Shown here one piece after another: positions 62,907 through 64,000 of a DNA stretch of 64,000 nt. Each line of letters opens with the position of its first letter. The first letter of the stretch is position 1. The position numbers were made by a program, and so were the translations under genes. The DNA comes from Paraburkholderia fynbosensis (GTDB lineage: Bacteria > Pseudomonadota > Gammaproteobacteria > Burkholderiales > Burkholderiaceae), in contig NZ_CADIKI010000004.1 in assembly GCF_902859935.1 (NCBI RefSeq), positions 1 through 64,000 on the forward strand, read 5' to 3'. The notes beneath the pieces were generated by a model. The model was given only the letters and a program-made list of their open reading frames with translations. It had not been told where the DNA came from and searched no databases.

Positions 62907-63830
62907 TCAACCCAGCTTTCTGGCGTATCTGCGTTCCAGAACCCGGTAGTAGGTGAGCATCACGATCAGATTCGCGACCAGCAACAGCAGCGCGATAGTC
63001 GCGCCGAGCGGCCAGTTCAGCGAGCCGAGGAATTCGTCGTAAACAGCGGTGGCGGCGACTTTCAGGCGCCGTCCGCCGAGCAGGCCGGGAATCGCGAACG
63101 CGCTCGCCGACAAGCCGAATACCATCAGACTGCCGGACAGAATGCCGGGCGTGAGTTGCGGCAACACGATGCGGCGCAGCACGGTGGCGGGCGAAGCCAT
63201 CAGAGAGAGCGCGGCGTTTTCCGTTTGCGGGTCGAGCTTCTGTAACGCCGTCCACACAGGGATCACCATGAACGGCAGCATCACGTGCACGAGGGCGATG
63301 ACGATCGCGAAGGTCGTGTATTCGAGCTTGTAGGGGCCGAGGCCGACCAGACCGAAGGCCTGATTCACCAGACCGTTGCTGTTGAGCAGCATGCTCCAGC
63401 CGAACGCGCGCACCACCACCGACACCAGCAGCGGCGCGAGAATCACCAGCAGAAACATCGAGCGATACGGATCGCGCATGCGCGACAGCACGTACGCTTC
63501 GGGCGTGCCGATCGCGACGCACAGCAGCGTGACCAGAAACGCGATGCCGAAAGTCCGCAGGAAGATCGTGTGGAAATACGCGGAACCCAGCACCTCGACG
63601 TAGTTGCCGAACTGGAAGGCGGCGAGCGGGCCGCTCGCCGGGTCGAAGCGGTAGAAGGTCAGCACCAGCGTCATCACGAGGGGAATCAGCACCAGTGCGG
63701 CGAACAGCAGAAAGGCCGGCGCGCACATCAGCCAGAGCGGCAGGAACGCGTGCCACGGCGCGCGCCGGGCGTCGCCGGACGGCCGGCTGCCGTTGTCGGT
63801 GGCGGGCAGCGCGCTAGCCATGTTGTGCAT
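62907..63830 (-). CDS. ABC transporter permease (PotB-like)
   Basis: 307 residues, hydrophilic N-terminus of 25 residues then six membrane segments. ALSLMASPATVLRRIVLPQLTPGILSGSLMVFGLSASAFAIPGLLGG carries the EAA loop. Its start overlaps the end of the ATPase gene; an ATG three codons later (63821) is also possible and better spaced from GGGA. Confidence 0.92.
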   Translation of the reverse strand: MHNMASALPATDNGSRPSGDARRAPWHAFLPLWLMCAPAFLLFAALVLIPLVMTLVLTFYRFDPASGPLAAFQFGNYVEVLGSAYFHTIFLRTFGIAFLVTLLCVAIGTPEAYVLSRMRDPYRSMFLLVILAPLLVSVVVRAFGWSMLLNSNGLVNQAFGLVGLGPYKLEYTTFAIVIALVHVMLPFMVIPVWTALQKLDPQTENAALSLMASPATVLRRIVLPQLTPGILSGSLMVFGLSASAFAIPGLLGGRRLKVAATAVYDEFLGSLNWPLGATIALLLLVANLIVMLTYYRVLERRYARKLG

Positions 63831-64000
63831 CCCGTTGAATGAAGCGGATTGCTTCGCTGTTCCAGTCGACCCCCACCGCCGCGCCTTCCGGCAGCGGCTC
63901 TGCGCCTTCGTTCTGGCAGCACACCAGCACTTCGCCGAGCCGGCTGTCGAGCCGGTACAGCCACTGGCTGCCGAGGAAGAAGCGGCTCGTCACGGTGGCC
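63814..64000 (-). CDS. ABC transporter ATP-binding protein, C-terminal end (partial)
   Basis: Only the last 61 codons are in the window. TSRFFLGSQWLYRLDSRLGEVLVCCQNEGAEPLP and VGVDWNSEAIRFI fit the TOBE domain found at the C-terminus of PotA/UgpC-type ATPases. It is the first gene of the transporter-oxidase operon seen here; the ATPase core lies beyond the right edge. Stop TAG overlaps the PotB-like start. Confidence 0.8.
   Translation of the reverse strand, partial: ATVTSRFFLGSQWLYRLDSRLGEVLVCCQNEGAEPLPEGAAVGVDWNSEAIRFIQRDAQHG

Noticed and set aside
1..64000. Search for CRISPR arrays, tRNA or rRNA genes, insertion sequences and prophage genes
   Set aside because: No regular spaced repeats, cloverleaf-like segments, transposases or phage structural genes were seen on reading; a covariance-model scan was not possible here.

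Overview
The window looks like chromosomal DNA of a high-GC beta-proteobacterium of the Burkholderiaceae, most like Paraburkholderia or a close relative. This is inferred from gene content: a Phc-type quorum-sensing operon, a phasin, a DUF3141-pta-ackA-fabI cluster, MocR/LysR/MarR/IclR regulators beside the catabolic genes they probably control, and DUF2844/DUF3443 proteins. Genes are densely packed, often with ATGA overlaps. No rRNA, tRNA, CRISPR array, intact insertion sequence or prophage gene was seen. The right edge cuts an ABC ATPase gene.

Layout. 0.2-4.6 kb (minus): a four-gene operon with the order of Ralstonia phcBSRQ (3-hydroxy fatty acid methyl ester signal synthase, membrane histidine kinase, two response regulators). 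4.6-6.7 kb: a sparse stretch with a LysR-like relic, a small conserved gene and a lysine/alanine-rich DUF6496 protein. 6.9-10.5 kb: omega-amino acid transaminase divergent from its likely MocR regulator, then a LysE exporter. 10.7-15.6 kb: MerR, AraC, two alpha/beta hydrolases (one fluoroacetate-dehalogenase-like), an SDR and a GyrI-like relic. 15.6-20.9 kb (minus): DUF3141 (PHA-synthase-like)-pta-ackA-fabI. 21.6-26.5 kb: a TPR membrane protein, then LysR divergent from a CitMHS transporter and a split AtuA/DUF1446 pair.

26.7-33.2 kb: two small genes, a single-domain response regulator, ArsR divergent from an Old Yellow Enzyme with a clear palindromic operator, a RibD-like reductase, a DUF4410 lipoprotein, a possible 27-residue membrane peptide, a small exported protein and a phasin. 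33.7-35.5 kb: DUF2844 protein and a DUF3443 lipoprotein with two aspartic-protease-like D-[TS]-G-S motifs. 35.5-44.0 kb is the least understood and most interesting block: a zinc metallopeptidase divergent from transglutaminase-amidoligase (DUF2126), circularly permuted ATP-grasp-alpha-E, and a second transglutaminase. This looks like a peptide-ligating and peptide-cleaving system of unknown product.

44.1-48.1 kb: IclR regulator, polar amino acid ABC transporter and formimidoylglutamase (HutG-like), consistent with histidine or formimidoylglutamate use. 48.3-53.5 kb: two tandem MarR paralogues and an EmrA-EmrB-outer membrane factor pump; an identical 12-bp palindromic core lies before both marR genes and before emrA. 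53.6-58.0 kb: thiolase, cytidine deaminase-nucleoside hydrolase pair, ketopantoate-reductase-like protein and a small membrane protein. 58.1-64.0 kb (minus): a Pot-type ABC transporter enclosing genes for a three-subunit FAD/2Fe-2S amine or opine oxidase.
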